A stretch of 64,000 nucleotides of DNA. Origin: Woeseiaceae bacterium. GTDB lineage: Bacteria; Pseudomonadota; Gammaproteobacteria; Steroidobacterales; Woeseiaceae. The stretch spans positions 1 through 64,000 of the forward strand of contig JAJFKV010000007.1 of assembly GCA_021773055.1 (NCBI GenBank), in the 5' to 3' direction. Positions 18,679 to 26,980 of the stretch are shown piece by piece; within the stretch, counting starts at the first letter, position 1, and each line of letters begins with the position of its first letter. Under the pieces are notes generated by a model. It was not told the DNA's origin. It made no database searches and worked only from the letters and a program-made list of their open reading frames with translations. The translations under genes were made by a program, and so were the position numbers.

Positions 18679-19899
18679 ATGAGTGCCGTCATGAAAAATG
18701 ACCAGCGGTCCATCGAAGAACTCATTGCGAGTCAGAAACCAGGTCATTCTCTTGACCAGAGGTTTTACACCGACCCCGCGATCTATGAGCTTGAAGTTGA
18801 GAAGATCGTCAATCGCAACTGGATACTCGCGGGCCATGTATCGCAGTTGGCGGAGCCGGGTGATTTCACGGTCCTTGATGTAGGCAAAGAGTCCGCGATT
18901 ATTGTTCGCGGTAAAGATGGCAGTCTCAATGGCTTCGCAAATGTCTGTCGTCATCGCGGCTCTCTTGTCTGTCTTGAGCGGCAAGGTCATACCGACAAAC
19001 TCGTGTGTCCGTACCACGGCTGGATGTATGACATCGATGGCAATTTGATTGCCGCTCGAAACATGCACGAAGACTTCGACAAGACAGCCCACGGTTTGAA
19101 GCCCGTATCAGTCGGCGAAATCCATGGCCTGATTCTGGTGTGTTTCGACGACAATCCGCCATCGCTGGCAGGTGCAATTCGTGACCTCGAAGAACCTATG
19201 GGAATGTACGATTTCGAGAACCTCAAAGTCGTTGCACAAAAGAGCTATGCGATTCCCGCGAACTGGAAGCTGATGATCGAGAATTATCAGGAGTGCTACC
19301 ACTGCGCCACGTCTCACCCCGAGTACGCATTGATGCATACGATGATGCTCGACGATGAAAAGCGCGAGCGCGCGTCTACGCACATGTACGAAAATATGGA
19401 AGCCTGCGGCATCAAAGATATTTGCATCGATCACGTCGATAGTGCGGCAAGACCCGGCGAGATCGGATACGGCTTTGCGCGAACGGCGATGTTTAGCAAG
19501 TACAAGACAGGCAGTAAAGACGGCCAGCCGGTAGCACCACTCCTGGGTAGTATCACTGGCTATGACGGTGGCCAGGCGGATTTATCATTTGGGCCGTTCT
19601 CGTTCCTGCTCGCATACAACGACCATGTTGTTTGCTACGTATTTACGCCTGTCGACCATAACAATTCCAATTGCGAGATCTACTGGTTGGTTCGCAGTGA
19701 TGCGAAAGAAGGCAAGGATTACGATGTGGACGCCTTGACGTGGTTATGGGATATCACCACGCAGGCCGACAAAGAGATTATCGTCAATAATTCTAAAGGT
19801 GTGCATTCCAAGTATTACGAGCCGGGGCCGTTTTCCGGAATGGAAGATCTCGAGCAGATCTATATCGAGTGGATCCTGGCCGAGTTGCAAAGGTCCTAA
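18679..19899 (+). CDS. Rieske non-heme iron oxygenase, quaternary-amine type
   Basis: This 406-residue oxygenase alpha subunit has Rieske ligands C90-x-H92 and C110-x2-H113 (CRHRG...CPYHGW). The catalytic iron site is in 'ENYQECYHCATSHPEY' with H208 and H213, and D364 (TQADKEI) is a candidate for the carboxylate. The bridging position normally held by Asp is Glu (E205), as described for carnitine monooxygenase CntA and typical of the GbcA/CntA/stachydrine-demethylase group acting on quaternary amines. It is therefore predicted to hydroxylate an N-methyl or adjacent carbon of a betaine-like substrate. No dedicated ferredoxin reductase lies nearby. It converges on the importer operon with a 4-nt stop overlap and lies close to a BetI-like regulator. 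Confidence 0.85.
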   Translation: MSAVMKNDQRSIEELIASQKPGHSLDQRFYTDPAIYELEVEKIVNRNWILAGHVSQLAEPGDFTVLDVGKESAIIVRGKDGSLNGFANVCRHRGSLVCLERQGHTDKLVCPYHGWMYDIDGNLIAARNMHEDFDKTAHGLKPVSVGEIHGLILVCFDDNPPSLAGAIRDLEEPMGMYDFENLKVVAQKSYAIPANWKLMIENYQECYHCATSHPEYALMHTMMLDDEKRERASTHMYENMEACGIKDICIDHVDSAARPGEIGYGFARTAMFSKYKTGSKDGQPVAPLLGSITGYDGGQADLSFGPFSFLLAYNDHVVCYVFTPVDHNNSNCEIYWLVRSDAKEGKDYDVDALTWLWDITTQADKEIIVNNSKGVHSKYYEPGPFSGMEDLEQIYIEWILAELQRS

Positions 19900-20699
19900 G
19901 GCTGCTTGGCCGACCGACGTATCACCAGCCAGGCGATGGCAACCCCAACGCTGACAACACCGATAATCAAAGATGCCAGTGCGTTGATATCAGGTGACAC
20001 ACCGAGCTTAACTTTCGAAAAGATATACATCGGCAGTGTTGTGCTACCGGGCCCGGATACGAAACTCGCGATAACAAGATCGTCGAGCGACAAGGTGAAC
20101 GATAGTAACCAGCCAGCCATCATTGCCGGCGCGATCAGCGGCAATGTGATGTCAAAGACAACCCGTAGCGGTCGGCCACCGAGATCCATTGCCGCCTCTT
20201 CAAGAGACTCATCCATTGCGAGCAGCCGTGATTGCACGATGACAGCGACGTAAGCCATTGAGAATGTTGTATGTGCGATCATTATAGTGGAGAAACCACG
20301 TTGCCCCGGCCAACCGGTCAGTTGCTGCAGTGTTACGAACATCAGTAACAGTGATAGCCCGGTGATAACCTCGGGCATGACCATCGGTGATGAGATCATT
20401 CCCGAAAACAGCGTGCGGCCCTTGAAACGACCGAATCGCGCCAACACGAAGCCGGCCATTGTTCCCAGGATTGTGGCTAGTGTCGCCGACGTGACAGCGA
20501 TTCGGACACTTAGAAATAAAGCATCGAGAACTTGCTCATTCCTGAAGAGTTCGCCATACCAGCGCGTCGAAAACCCACCCCACAATGTCGCCAGACTGGA
20601 GTCGTTGAACGAGTAGAAAACGACCGAGATCAACGGTATGTACAAAAACGCATAGCCAAAACACAGGACCGACAAGATGAATCGCGATTGTGTCTTCAT
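19896..20699 (-). CDS. ABC importer permease, PotC type
   Basis: This 267-residue inner-membrane permease has six helices. The EAA loop 'LEEAAMDLGGRPLRVVFDITLPLIAPAMMAGWLLSFTLSLDDLVIASFVSGPGSTTLPMYIF' is characteristic of PotC/PotI, and the N-terminus 'YAFLYIPLISVVFYSFNDS' also fits. It is the last gene of the importer operon, and its ATG overlaps the stop of the PotB-type gene. The family takes up polyamines and, in many bacteria, other cationic or quaternary amines. Specificity here is unknown, but the context favours an N-methylated amine. Confidence 0.93.
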   Translation of the reverse strand: MKTQSRFILSVLCFGYAFLYIPLISVVFYSFNDSSLATLWGGFSTRWYGELFRNEQVLDALFLSVRIAVTSATLATILGTMAGFVLARFGRFKGRTLFSGMISSPMVMPEVITGLSLLLMFVTLQQLTGWPGQRGFSTIMIAHTTFSMAYVAVIVQSRLLAMDESLEEAAMDLGGRPLRVVFDITLPLIAPAMMAGWLLSFTLSLDDLVIASFVSGPGSTTLPMYIFSKVKLGVSPDINALASLIIGVVSVGVAIAWLVIRRSAKQP

Positions 20700-21592
20700 G
20701 CCGCGTGCTCCTGATCGCTAGCCTGTGCTCGCTGCAGTAAGACGATAGGAACAACCAGCAACAACAACAAGACAGTCGCTACCGCGGTTGCTAACGGCCA
20801 GTCCCTATTTAGAAAGAACTCATCAAACAGGACGCGTCCGATAAACAGCGAATCGGGTCCGCCGAGCAAGTACGGAATCACATATTCGCCCATTGCCGGA
20901 ATAAAGACGAGTAAACAGCCGGCGATGGTTCCAGCTTTCGCGAGTGGCCACGTTATATCCCAAAATGCTCGAGTGCGTGAGGCACCGAGATCCTGCGCTG
21001 CTTCAACGAGATCCATGTCCATGCGTTCAAGTGATGCGTACAGCGGCAAAATCATAAAAGGTAGATAGGAATACACGAGCCCGACTGCCGTGGCGAAGTC
21101 GGTATACATGATTTGCAGGGGCTGCTCGATGAGACCAACCCAAATTAGTAAATTATTGATGACTCCATGGTTATTCATAAGTCCCATCCACGCATAAACG
21201 CGGAGCAAAAATGAAATCCAAAAAGGCAGGATGATCAGAAGTAACAAGAGATTGCGTGTTGCCGCGGAAGACCGGGCGATGCCATAGGCAATCGGAAAGC
21301 CCAGCAAAAGACAGAGAACCGTTGTGATCGTCGCCATAACGACGGATCGAATATAGGTTATCGCGTAAAGCTTATCCGATAGCAGGAAGCCATAATTGCC
21401 CAATGACATGGCCGGACTGCCATCGCTGTCAAAAGACGGCGAATAGGGTGGTTGCGCCAGAATAGGGTCACCAAGGCTGATCTTGAGAATGATTGCAAAC
21501 GGCGCGAGGAAAAAAACCAGTAGCCACAAATACGGGGCCGCGATAGCGAAGCGTTTCCACAGTTCGTCATTCTTGTGGATATCGTAACTCAT
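20696..21592 (-). CDS. ABC importer permease, PotB type
   Basis: This 298-residue permease pairs with the PotC-type subunit. 'YLWLLVFFLAPFAIILKISLGD', 'LIILPFWISFLLRVYAWMGLM' and the EAA loop 'MDLVEAAQDLGASRTRAFWDITWPLAKAGTIAGCLLVFIPAMGEYVIP' are typical of PotB/PotH. The start at 21592 is chosen because the ATG overlaps the TAA stop of the ATPase gene (TAATG). A longer frame upstream lies within the ATPase gene. Confidence 0.93.
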   Translation of the reverse strand: MSYDIHKNDELWKRFAIAAPYLWLLVFFLAPFAIILKISLGDPILAQPPYSPSFDSDGSPAMSLGNYGFLLSDKLYAITYIRSVVMATITTVLCLLLGFPIAYGIARSSAATRNLLLLLIILPFWISFLLRVYAWMGLMNNHGVINNLLIWVGLIEQPLQIMYTDFATAVGLVYSYLPFMILPLYASLERMDMDLVEAAQDLGASRTRAFWDITWPLAKAGTIAGCLLVFIPAMGEYVIPYLLGGPDSLFIGRVLFDEFFLNRDWPLATAVATVLLLLLVVPIVLLQRAQASDQEHAA

Positions 21593-22683
21593 TAGTCGAG
21601 CAAGACCACGGCGCTTTGCGGCTTCCACGAAATCCATACCTTGTCTTCCCACTCGAGAAAGCGCGTGATGGAGCGGCGTCTGTTCTGGGAGCTGACTTGT
21701 ACGATTTTGCCGCTGGCCAGTCGGATTCGGTACAGCGAACGGTTCCCAAGGTAGCCAAGATCATCGACGACACCCTCAATGCACACGTCGTCTGAATCGC
21801 CTGATTTCTCCTTGCCTATGAAAATTTTCTCAGGACGAACGGCTACTTCAATTTGTTGACCAACATCGACAAGTTGCCGGCCCAACGCTGTCAGGGTTTC
21901 GCCCGCTTCATCGGCGTAGACGCTGATCCTGTCTTTGTCGACGACAGTCACAACGCCTTCAAAGGTATTGATCGTACCAATGAAATTCGCCACAAATCGA
22001 TTGTGCGGGAACTCATAAATTTCCTTCGGCGTACCTACGTGCTGAAATCGGCCGTGGTCCATGACGGCGATGCGGTCAGAGAGAGTCATGGCCTCTTCCT
22101 GATCGTGCGTGACAACGACGAACGTGATGCCAAGTTCCTCCTGAATATTGATGAGCTCGAACTGGGTTTGCTCGCGAAGTTTCTTGTCGAGTGCGGCCAG
22201 CGGTTCGTCGAGAAGCAGAACCTTAGGTCGCTTGATCAATGCTCTGGCAAGCGCGACTCGCTGGCGTTGGCCGCCTGACAGCTGGTCAGGCTTGCGATCT
22301 TTGAGCTCGGAAAGTTGTACGAGCTGCAACATCTCATCGACGCGTTTGTTGATTTCCTTTTTGGCGATGTGGTCTTTGCGAAGACCGTAGGAAATATTTC
22401 TGGAAACGCTCATGTGAGGAAAAATCGCGTAAGACTGAAACATCATATTTACGGGCCGGTCATACGGCGCCTGGCATGTTACATCCACGCCGTCAATTTC
22501 GATGCTTCCAGACGTTGGCATCTCAAAGCCGGCAAGCATTCGCAACAAAGTCGTCTTGCCGCAGCCCGAGCCGCCGAGAATAGAAAACAACTCACCCTGA
22601 GCGATTTCAAGATCGACATTATTAACCGCGACAAAATCACCGAAGTGTTTGCTGATGCCTTTGATGTGAATAAAATTCTTCAC
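21592..22683 (-). CDS. ABC importer ATPase, PotA type
   Basis: This 363-residue ATPase has Walker A GGSGCGKTT at residues 37-45, Q-loop 'MMFQSYAIFPHMSV', signature 'QLSGGQRQRVALARAL', Walker B 'VLLLDEPLAALD' and H-loop 'VVTHDQEEAM'. A C-terminal TOBE-like regulatory domain includes 'VAVRPEKIFIGKE'. It energises the PotB/PotC-type permease. The GTG start at 22683 overlaps the stop of the binding-protein gene (GTGA); the longer frame upstream is shadow sequence inside that gene. Confidence 0.93.
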   Translation of the reverse strand: MKNFIHIKGISKHFGDFVAVNNVDLEIAQGELFSILGGSGCGKTTLLRMLAGFEMPTSGSIEIDGVDVTCQAPYDRPVNMMFQSYAIFPHMSVSRNISYGLRKDHIAKKEINKRVDEMLQLVQLSELKDRKPDQLSGGQRQRVALARALIKRPKVLLLDEPLAALDKKLREQTQFELINIQEELGITFVVVTHDQEEAMTLSDRIAVMDHGRFQHVGTPKEIYEFPHNRFVANFIGTINTFEGVVTVVDKDRISVYADEAGETLTALGRQLVDVGQQIEVAVRPEKIFIGKEKSGDSDDVCIEGVVDDLGYLGNRSLYRIRLASGKIVQVSSQNRRRSITRFLEWEDKVWISWKPQSAVVLLD

Positions 22684-23789
22684 AGGCCACTCTTCACGCG
22701 CGCGAGAGTTCGCGTTCGCATTCGTTCTTGTGCCGGGTCGGCCAGGTAGACCGCAAACATGCGGTCCCAAATTTCATCGTCGGGGTAGATTGCCGGATCA
22801 TTGAGTTTATCCTCGGGGAGAAACTCCCATGACGCCGCATTCGCGTTGGCGTAATCAACCTGGATAGCGATATCCGCAGCTATGTCCGCACGCAGCAGGA
22901 AATTCATGAATTTGTAAGCATTTTTGACGTGCGACGCATCAGTGGGAATGTAAATGCCGTCGACCCAGAGTGAAGCCCCTTCTATCGGTACCGTATATCG
23001 CATGTCTATTTCAATTCCGGCCTCTTGCGCGCGGCGCGCAGCCGTTGAGTAGTCACCGGACCAGCTCATGGAAACGCAAAGTTCTTTGTTGGGCATGTCT
23101 GAGATGAACTTATCATTGCTGAAATAACGCACATAAGGCCGGACCTTTGCCAGGAGTTCCTGAACCTTCGCCATGCTCTCCTCATCAATGGCGTTTGGGT
23201 CCAGCTCAAGATAAGCGAGAGCCATTGGAATGATGCTGGTCGTCCCGTCCAGAAAACTTACGCCGCAGTCTGCGAGCTTCGATATGATCGCCGGGTCGAA
23301 CAATACTGCGGCGGTGTCCATCGATTGATCGGGCAGTCTCTCGCGGACCATCTCGGCGTTCCAGCTAAAGCCCGTGGAGCCCCAGTGGTAGGGAATATTG
23401 TAGCCTCTGACCGTTTCATAGACGTCTATTCTTTTCATGGTTGCCGGGTCGAGGTTCTTCACGTTCGGCAGCAAGCTCATATCGAGTTTTTGGTAGACAC
23501 CGGTTTCGACCAGCCGGGCTGACAGAACATTAGCGTGCACTACGACGTCATAACCGCTATTGCCCGTGAGTAGTTTTACGTCAACCGTAGCCGATGCGGC
23601 ATAGGTGTCGTAATTGACCTTGATGCCCGTCTCCGATTCGAATCGCTCTATTGTGTCGGTCCCAATGTAATCCGCCCAGTTATAGACGTTAAGGACGTTT
23701 TCGGAGTCCGCGTCGGTCGTCGAATCACCGCCACAGGCAGCTAGCAATAACAGCAACGTGCTTGCGATGACGCTATTCGGTTTTGTCAC
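22680..23789 (-). CDS. periplasmic substrate-binding lipoprotein, PotD/PotF type
   Basis: This 369-residue solute-binding lipoprotein (lipobox LLLAAC) captures the substrate for the PotABC-type importer. Family landmarks are 'LNVYNWADYIGTDTIERFESETGIKVNYDTY', 'GYDVVVHA', 'IPYHWGSTGFSWN' and 'VSMSWSGDYSTAA'. The WADY and WSGD residues line the amine site in PotD/PotF, so a cationic ligand is expected. The GTG start overlaps the stop of the acyl-CoA dehydrogenase gene, making the transporter co-translated with a catabolic enzyme. This argues against a general polyamine importer. Confidence 0.92.
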   Translation of the reverse strand: MTKPNSVIASTLLLLLAACGGDSTTDADSENVLNVYNWADYIGTDTIERFESETGIKVNYDTYAASATVDVKLLTGNSGYDVVVHANVLSARLVETGVYQKLDMSLLPNVKNLDPATMKRIDVYETVRGYNIPYHWGSTGFSWNAEMVRERLPDQSMDTAAVLFDPAIISKLADCGVSFLDGTTSIIPMALAYLELDPNAIDEESMAKVQELLAKVRPYVRYFSNDKFISDMPNKELCVSMSWSGDYSTAARRAQEAGIEIDMRYTVPIEGASLWVDGIYIPTDASHVKNAYKFMNFLLRADIAADIAIQVDYANANAASWEFLPEDKLNDPAIYPDDEIWDRMFAVYLADPAQERMRTRTLARVKSGL

Positions 23790-24946
23790 ATGTTGTCCAG
23801 ACCGCGCTTCAGGAGCGATCGAGCGATTATAAGCCGTTGAATCTCACTTGTACCTTCCCAAATGCGATCTACACGTAATTCTCTGAAAAACCGTTCCGCG
23901 ACGTTCTCGCGCATATAGCCACGACCACCAAAAATTTGCACGGCACGATCGGCGACTCGATTCGCCATTTCGGAAACATACAGTTTCACTATGGAGCAGC
24001 GTACATGCTGAGCCTTTAGATCGTCACCGCGGTCCCATGACCGCGCTGCGTCATAAGTCATCAGTTGCGATGCGTAGAGTTCCGTAGCGCTATCCGCCAG
24101 CATGACCTGGATGATTTGTTTTTCGCTGAGCGGCGCGCCGTCAACAATACGTTCATTCGCAAACGCCATGGCCTCTTCAATGAGCCGCGCCGCCGCGCCG
24201 CAACTGCGCGCGCCGATCATGAGTCGCTCGTGACGAAACCAGCTGCGCGTGTAAGACATGCCATCGCCCGACTGGCCGACGCGTTGTGCCGCCGAAACCC
24301 GGACGTTAGTGAACTGGTAGGTCGGATGGTGCGCGGCGTAGCTGTGGCTGAACTTCGGGGTTGCGACGATCTCGATTCCCGATGTGCCCTTGTCAATAAG
24401 AAACAACGCATCTTCATCCTCGTCGGGAATGCGTCCCTGAAACCAGAAAAAGTCAGCCAGGTTAGCGCTGGTGACGTACCATTTTTCACCATTCAGGATG
24501 TAATCATCGCCGTCCCGGACCGCAGTCGCTTCGAGCATTGCAAGGTTGGACCCGGGACCGGATTCGGTAATCGCGTAACAGTCCTTTTTCTCGCCCCGCA
24601 TCATCGGCAAAATGTAGTTATCAATTTGCTCCTGTGAGCAAGCATCGAACATCCATTGCTGGGGTTCGGAGAAGCACCAGGACAACGCATTGGTGGTGCG
24701 TCCCAGCTGCTCCCAGATAGCGACCTGTGATTCCATGGACAATTCGCGACCGCCGTGGTCTTTCGGAACATCAATTTCAGAAAAGCCAAGCTCGATCGCA
24801 CGCTGCTTGTTTCGCCGCGTGATCTCATCGGGCAAAACACCGTCATTCAGTTCCGCCTCAACTTCATGCGGCTGCAGATATTCGTCGGCATACTCCCGAG
24901 CGATCGCCTGCCATTGCCGGGCGTCTGTGCTGATTTCGATTTTCAA
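23786..24946 (-). CDS. acyl-CoA dehydrogenase family flavoenzyme
   Basis: This is an FAD-dependent dehydrogenase of about 386 residues with 'CYAITESGPGSNLAML', 'NGEKWYVTSANLADFFWFQG', 'AVQIFGGRGYMRE' and the catalytic-Glu region 'RVDRIWEGTSEIQRLIIARSLLKRG'. It would introduce a double bond into a CoA thioester, or oxidise a related amine or acid. The TTG at 24946, 8 nt after the regulator's stop, is the suggested start; the open frame extends to 25006 inside the regulator gene, so the start is uncertain. It sits between the regulator and the importer, and an ADP-forming acyl-CoA synthetase lies on the divergent arm. Together these suggest a CoA-bound intermediate, as in gamma-butyrobetaine or carnitine breakdown. 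This is inference. Confidence 0.9.
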   Translation of the reverse strand: MKIEISTDARQWQAIAREYADEYLQPHEVEAELNDGVLPDEITRRNKQRAIELGFSEIDVPKDHGGRELSMESQVAIWEQLGRTTNALSWCFSEPQQWMFDACSQEQIDNYILPMMRGEKKDCYAITESGPGSNLAMLEATAVRDGDDYILNGEKWYVTSANLADFFWFQGRIPDEDEDALFLIDKGTSGIEIVATPKFSHSYAAHHPTYQFTNVRVSAAQRVGQSGDGMSYTRSWFRHERLMIGARSCGAAARLIEEAMAFANERIVDGAPLSEKQIIQVMLADSATELYASQLMTYDAARSWDRGDDLKAQHVRCSIVKLYVSEMANRVADRAVQIFGGRGYMRENVAERFFRELRVDRIWEGTSEIQRLIIARSLLKRGLDNM

Positions 24947-24953
24947 TGTTTTC

Positions 24954-25583
24954 TCACAGGGGAAAGTGTTGCGGAAAAATGCTGCACAGATATTCGTCGA
25001 CAGCATTGGCGGCGCTTAGCCGGTCAAATCGTTTCGGGCTGATCAGGTAGGAGAGCCACATACCATTGGTCACGGATGTCAGAACCGTCGCGACAGCCGC
25101 GCCGCTCACATTCTTGTATCGACCTGCTGTAATAATTTCGTCACACAAGGACCGCACGACGTCGTCGTAATACTCGTCGGACGCTTCACAAATTTCGCGA
25201 TAGCGGGGCCGCGATTTAACTTCTCCCCAAAATGCGAACCAGACAGCCAGTTTGCGGCGATCGAGGATGGACGGGCGCAGGTCGAGCTCCATCAGCGCAT
25301 GTAGCTTGGCTGCGGCGCCCGGGCCGGACCTGTCGAGTACGTGGTTAAACTGGGTTTTATAATCGTCAGCGATATAACGCAAGGTCTCATTTAGGAGATT
25401 TTCCTTGCTCTCGAAGTGCAGGTTGACAATACCCTGAGATAAGCCGGCTTCTTTGGCTACATCGCCCAGTGTGGTACTGCCCATACCTTTGCGGGCGATG
25501 CATTTCATCGTTGCGTTGATCAACTGCTGTTTGCGTTGCTCGCGCGTCGCGGTACGACGGGATTTTTTCGCTATGGCCGACAT
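24954..25583 (-). CDS. TetR-family regulator, BetI-like
   Basis: This 209-residue repressor has an N-terminal helix-turn-helix ('GSTTLGDVAKEAGLSQGIVNLHFESKENLL'). The whole-length pattern resembles BetI: 'QLINATMKCIARKGM' in helix 1, 'GIVNLHFESKENLLNETLRYI', and 'RKLAVWFAFWGEVKSRPRYREICEASDEYYDDVV' in the ligand domain. BetI represses choline/betaine genes and responds to choline-type ligands, which supports a quaternary-amine substrate for the island. The start at 25583 (MSAIAKKS) is preferred over the longer frame, whose extension would run through the palindrome between the two divergent operons. It is the first gene of the minus arm and probably autoregulates. Confidence 0.87.
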   Translation of the reverse strand: MSAIAKKSRRTATREQRKQQLINATMKCIARKGMGSTTLGDVAKEAGLSQGIVNLHFESKENLLNETLRYIADDYKTQFNHVLDRSGPGAAAKLHALMELDLRPSILDRRKLAVWFAFWGEVKSRPRYREICEASDEYYDDVVRSLCDEIITAGRYKNVSGAAVATVLTSVTNGMWLSYLISPKRFDRLSAANAVDEYLCSIFPQHFPL

Positions 25584-25603
25584 CAATGAATCATGCCATA
25601 ATC

Positions 25604-25621
25604 TGAATGAATACTCATTCA
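25604..25621. promoter_or_regulatory. 18-bp palindrome, putative operator of the BetI-like regulator
   Basis: TGAATGAATACTCATTCA is symmetric at 16 of its 18 positions; only the inner A/C pair breaks symmetry. It lies in the 68-nt gap between the divergent regulator (start 25583) and aminotransferase (start 25652) genes, where it could cover both promoters. Length and AT-rich half-sites fit TetR-family operators. Confidence 0.6.
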
Positions 25622-25651
25622 TTTTTCTTGTGTCCAGACTCGGAGAGTCGC

Positions 25652-26980
25652 ATGCGCAGCCTGTCTCGTTCTAACGCGCACTTCAAGAACGCCTCGTCCC
25701 GGCTGCCGCTCGGTGTGGCATCGAACTTCCGTTACTGGGGTGATGACAAGACGATTTATGTCGATCGCGGTAAGGGGGGGCGGGTGTGGGATATCGACGG
25801 TAATGAATACATCGATTACCGCCTTGGCTACGGCCCTGTAATTCTCGGCTACGGGGATGATCGCGTCGATGCAGCGGCCAGGGAAGGAATGAATGTTGGC
25901 GGCGTATTCGCGCTCGCGACCGAAAAGGAATACGAGGTCGCCGAGCGGATTTGCAATATGGTGCCTGCTGCTGAGCTGGTGCGTTTTTCGAACTCGGGCA
26001 CAGAAGCTGTTATGGCGGCATTGCGAATCGCCCGTGGATTTACGGGCAAGGATTGCCACGTCGTGATGGAAGGTGGTTACCACGGTCTATTTACCGAGCT
26101 CATGTGGGAAACAGACGTCGAGGACTGGCGCCCGGGTGAGCCTGAACCGGCAATTGTCCCGTTTGGTGATGGAATTCCGGCGGCGACAAGACAGTTGTTC
26201 CATTCGGTGCCAATGAATGATGCTAATGCACTGGAGGACCTGCTCAGGCAGAAACACGATCAGATTGCCGCCTTCCTGATTGAACCGATCATGGGCAATT
26301 GCTGCGGCATCAGGGCAGATGATCAGTACATGAAAGACGTTCGACAAATCTGCGATCGTTACGATGTTCTTCTTGTTATTGATGAGGTGAAGACCGGTTT
26401 CAGAGTTGCGAAGGGCGGAGTGCAGGAGCTCTACAACGTCAAAGCGGATCTTTGCACTTTCGCCAAAGCCATCGCTAATGGCTACCCGCTTTCGGTTGTA
26501 GCAGGTCGCGAGGAAATCATGCGTAAAGTCGGCGACGGTATCGCCCATGGTGGCACATTTACTGCACATTCAGTATCGCTCGCGGCCGCAGCCAGGACGC
26601 TCGAGATTCTGGATGAAACATCGGCGCTTGCAGACATCGAAAGTTACGGTCGCGAACTGCAGGCCGGACTCGGCAGCATTTTGCGAGGTCGCGACATCGC
26701 ACACAGTTTCACCGGACATCCGGCTCTGATGGGTTTGTTTTTTTCGGAGACGGCTCCGAGTAGTTATCGTGAGTGGAGACACTCAAACTATGATTTTTAC
26801 GACGCGCTTGCACCGGAGCTTCATGAACTCGGAATTCTCATCGAACCGGACTCCCGAGAACCCTGGTTCCTATGCGAGTCTCACAATGTGGAATGCCTGT
26901 CCGAAACGCTGGACAATTTCGAACAGGCGGTAGACATTACGTTACAAAAAATGCCCGCTGGAGGGCCGAAACACCCATGA
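25652..26980 (+). CDS. class-III PLP aminotransferase/aminomutase
   Basis: This 442-residue fold-type I PLP enzyme resembles the glutamate-1-semialdehyde aminomutase branch: 'GRVWDIDGNEYIDYRLGYGPVILGY', 'VRFSNSGTEAVMAALRIARGFTGKD', 'LLVIDEVKTGFR', and the PLP lysine in 'CTFAKAIANGYPLSVVAGR'. It is probably not heme biosynthesis: it is the first gene of a catabolic operon with a BetI-like operator. It likely transaminates an omega- or alpha-amino intermediate. The start at 25652 follows GGAGAG by 7 nt; an upstream ATG at 25607 overlaps the palindrome and is less likely. Its stop overlaps the next ATG. Confidence 0.9.
   Translation: MRSLSRSNAHFKNASSRLPLGVASNFRYWGDDKTIYVDRGKGGRVWDIDGNEYIDYRLGYGPVILGYGDDRVDAAAREGMNVGGVFALATEKEYEVAERICNMVPAAELVRFSNSGTEAVMAALRIARGFTGKDCHVVMEGGYHGLFTELMWETDVEDWRPGEPEPAIVPFGDGIPAATRQLFHSVPMNDANALEDLLRQKHDQIAAFLIEPIMGNCCGIRADDQYMKDVRQICDRYDVLLVIDEVKTGFRVAKGGVQELYNVKADLCTFAKAIANGYPLSVVAGREEIMRKVGDGIAHGGTFTAHSVSLAAAARTLEILDETSALADIESYGRELQAGLGSILRGRDIAHSFTGHPALMGLFFSETAPSSYREWRHSNYDFYDALAPELHELGILIEPDSREPWFLCESHNVECLSETLDNFEQAVDITLQKMPAGGPKHP

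Noticed and set aside
18619-19092. 157-codon open frame on the minus strand
   Set aside because: Antisense to the Rieske gene's well-conserved iron-sulfur region; no family features of its own.
19896-23789. Naming the importer potABCD as a spermidine/putrescine system
   Set aside because: Family assignment is safe, but the operon partners point to another amine and specificity cannot be read from the sequence.
25652-26980. Aminotransferase as HemL of heme biosynthesis
   Set aside because: Sequence belongs to the same broad class, but its place as first gene of a BetI-linked catabolic operon argues for another substrate.
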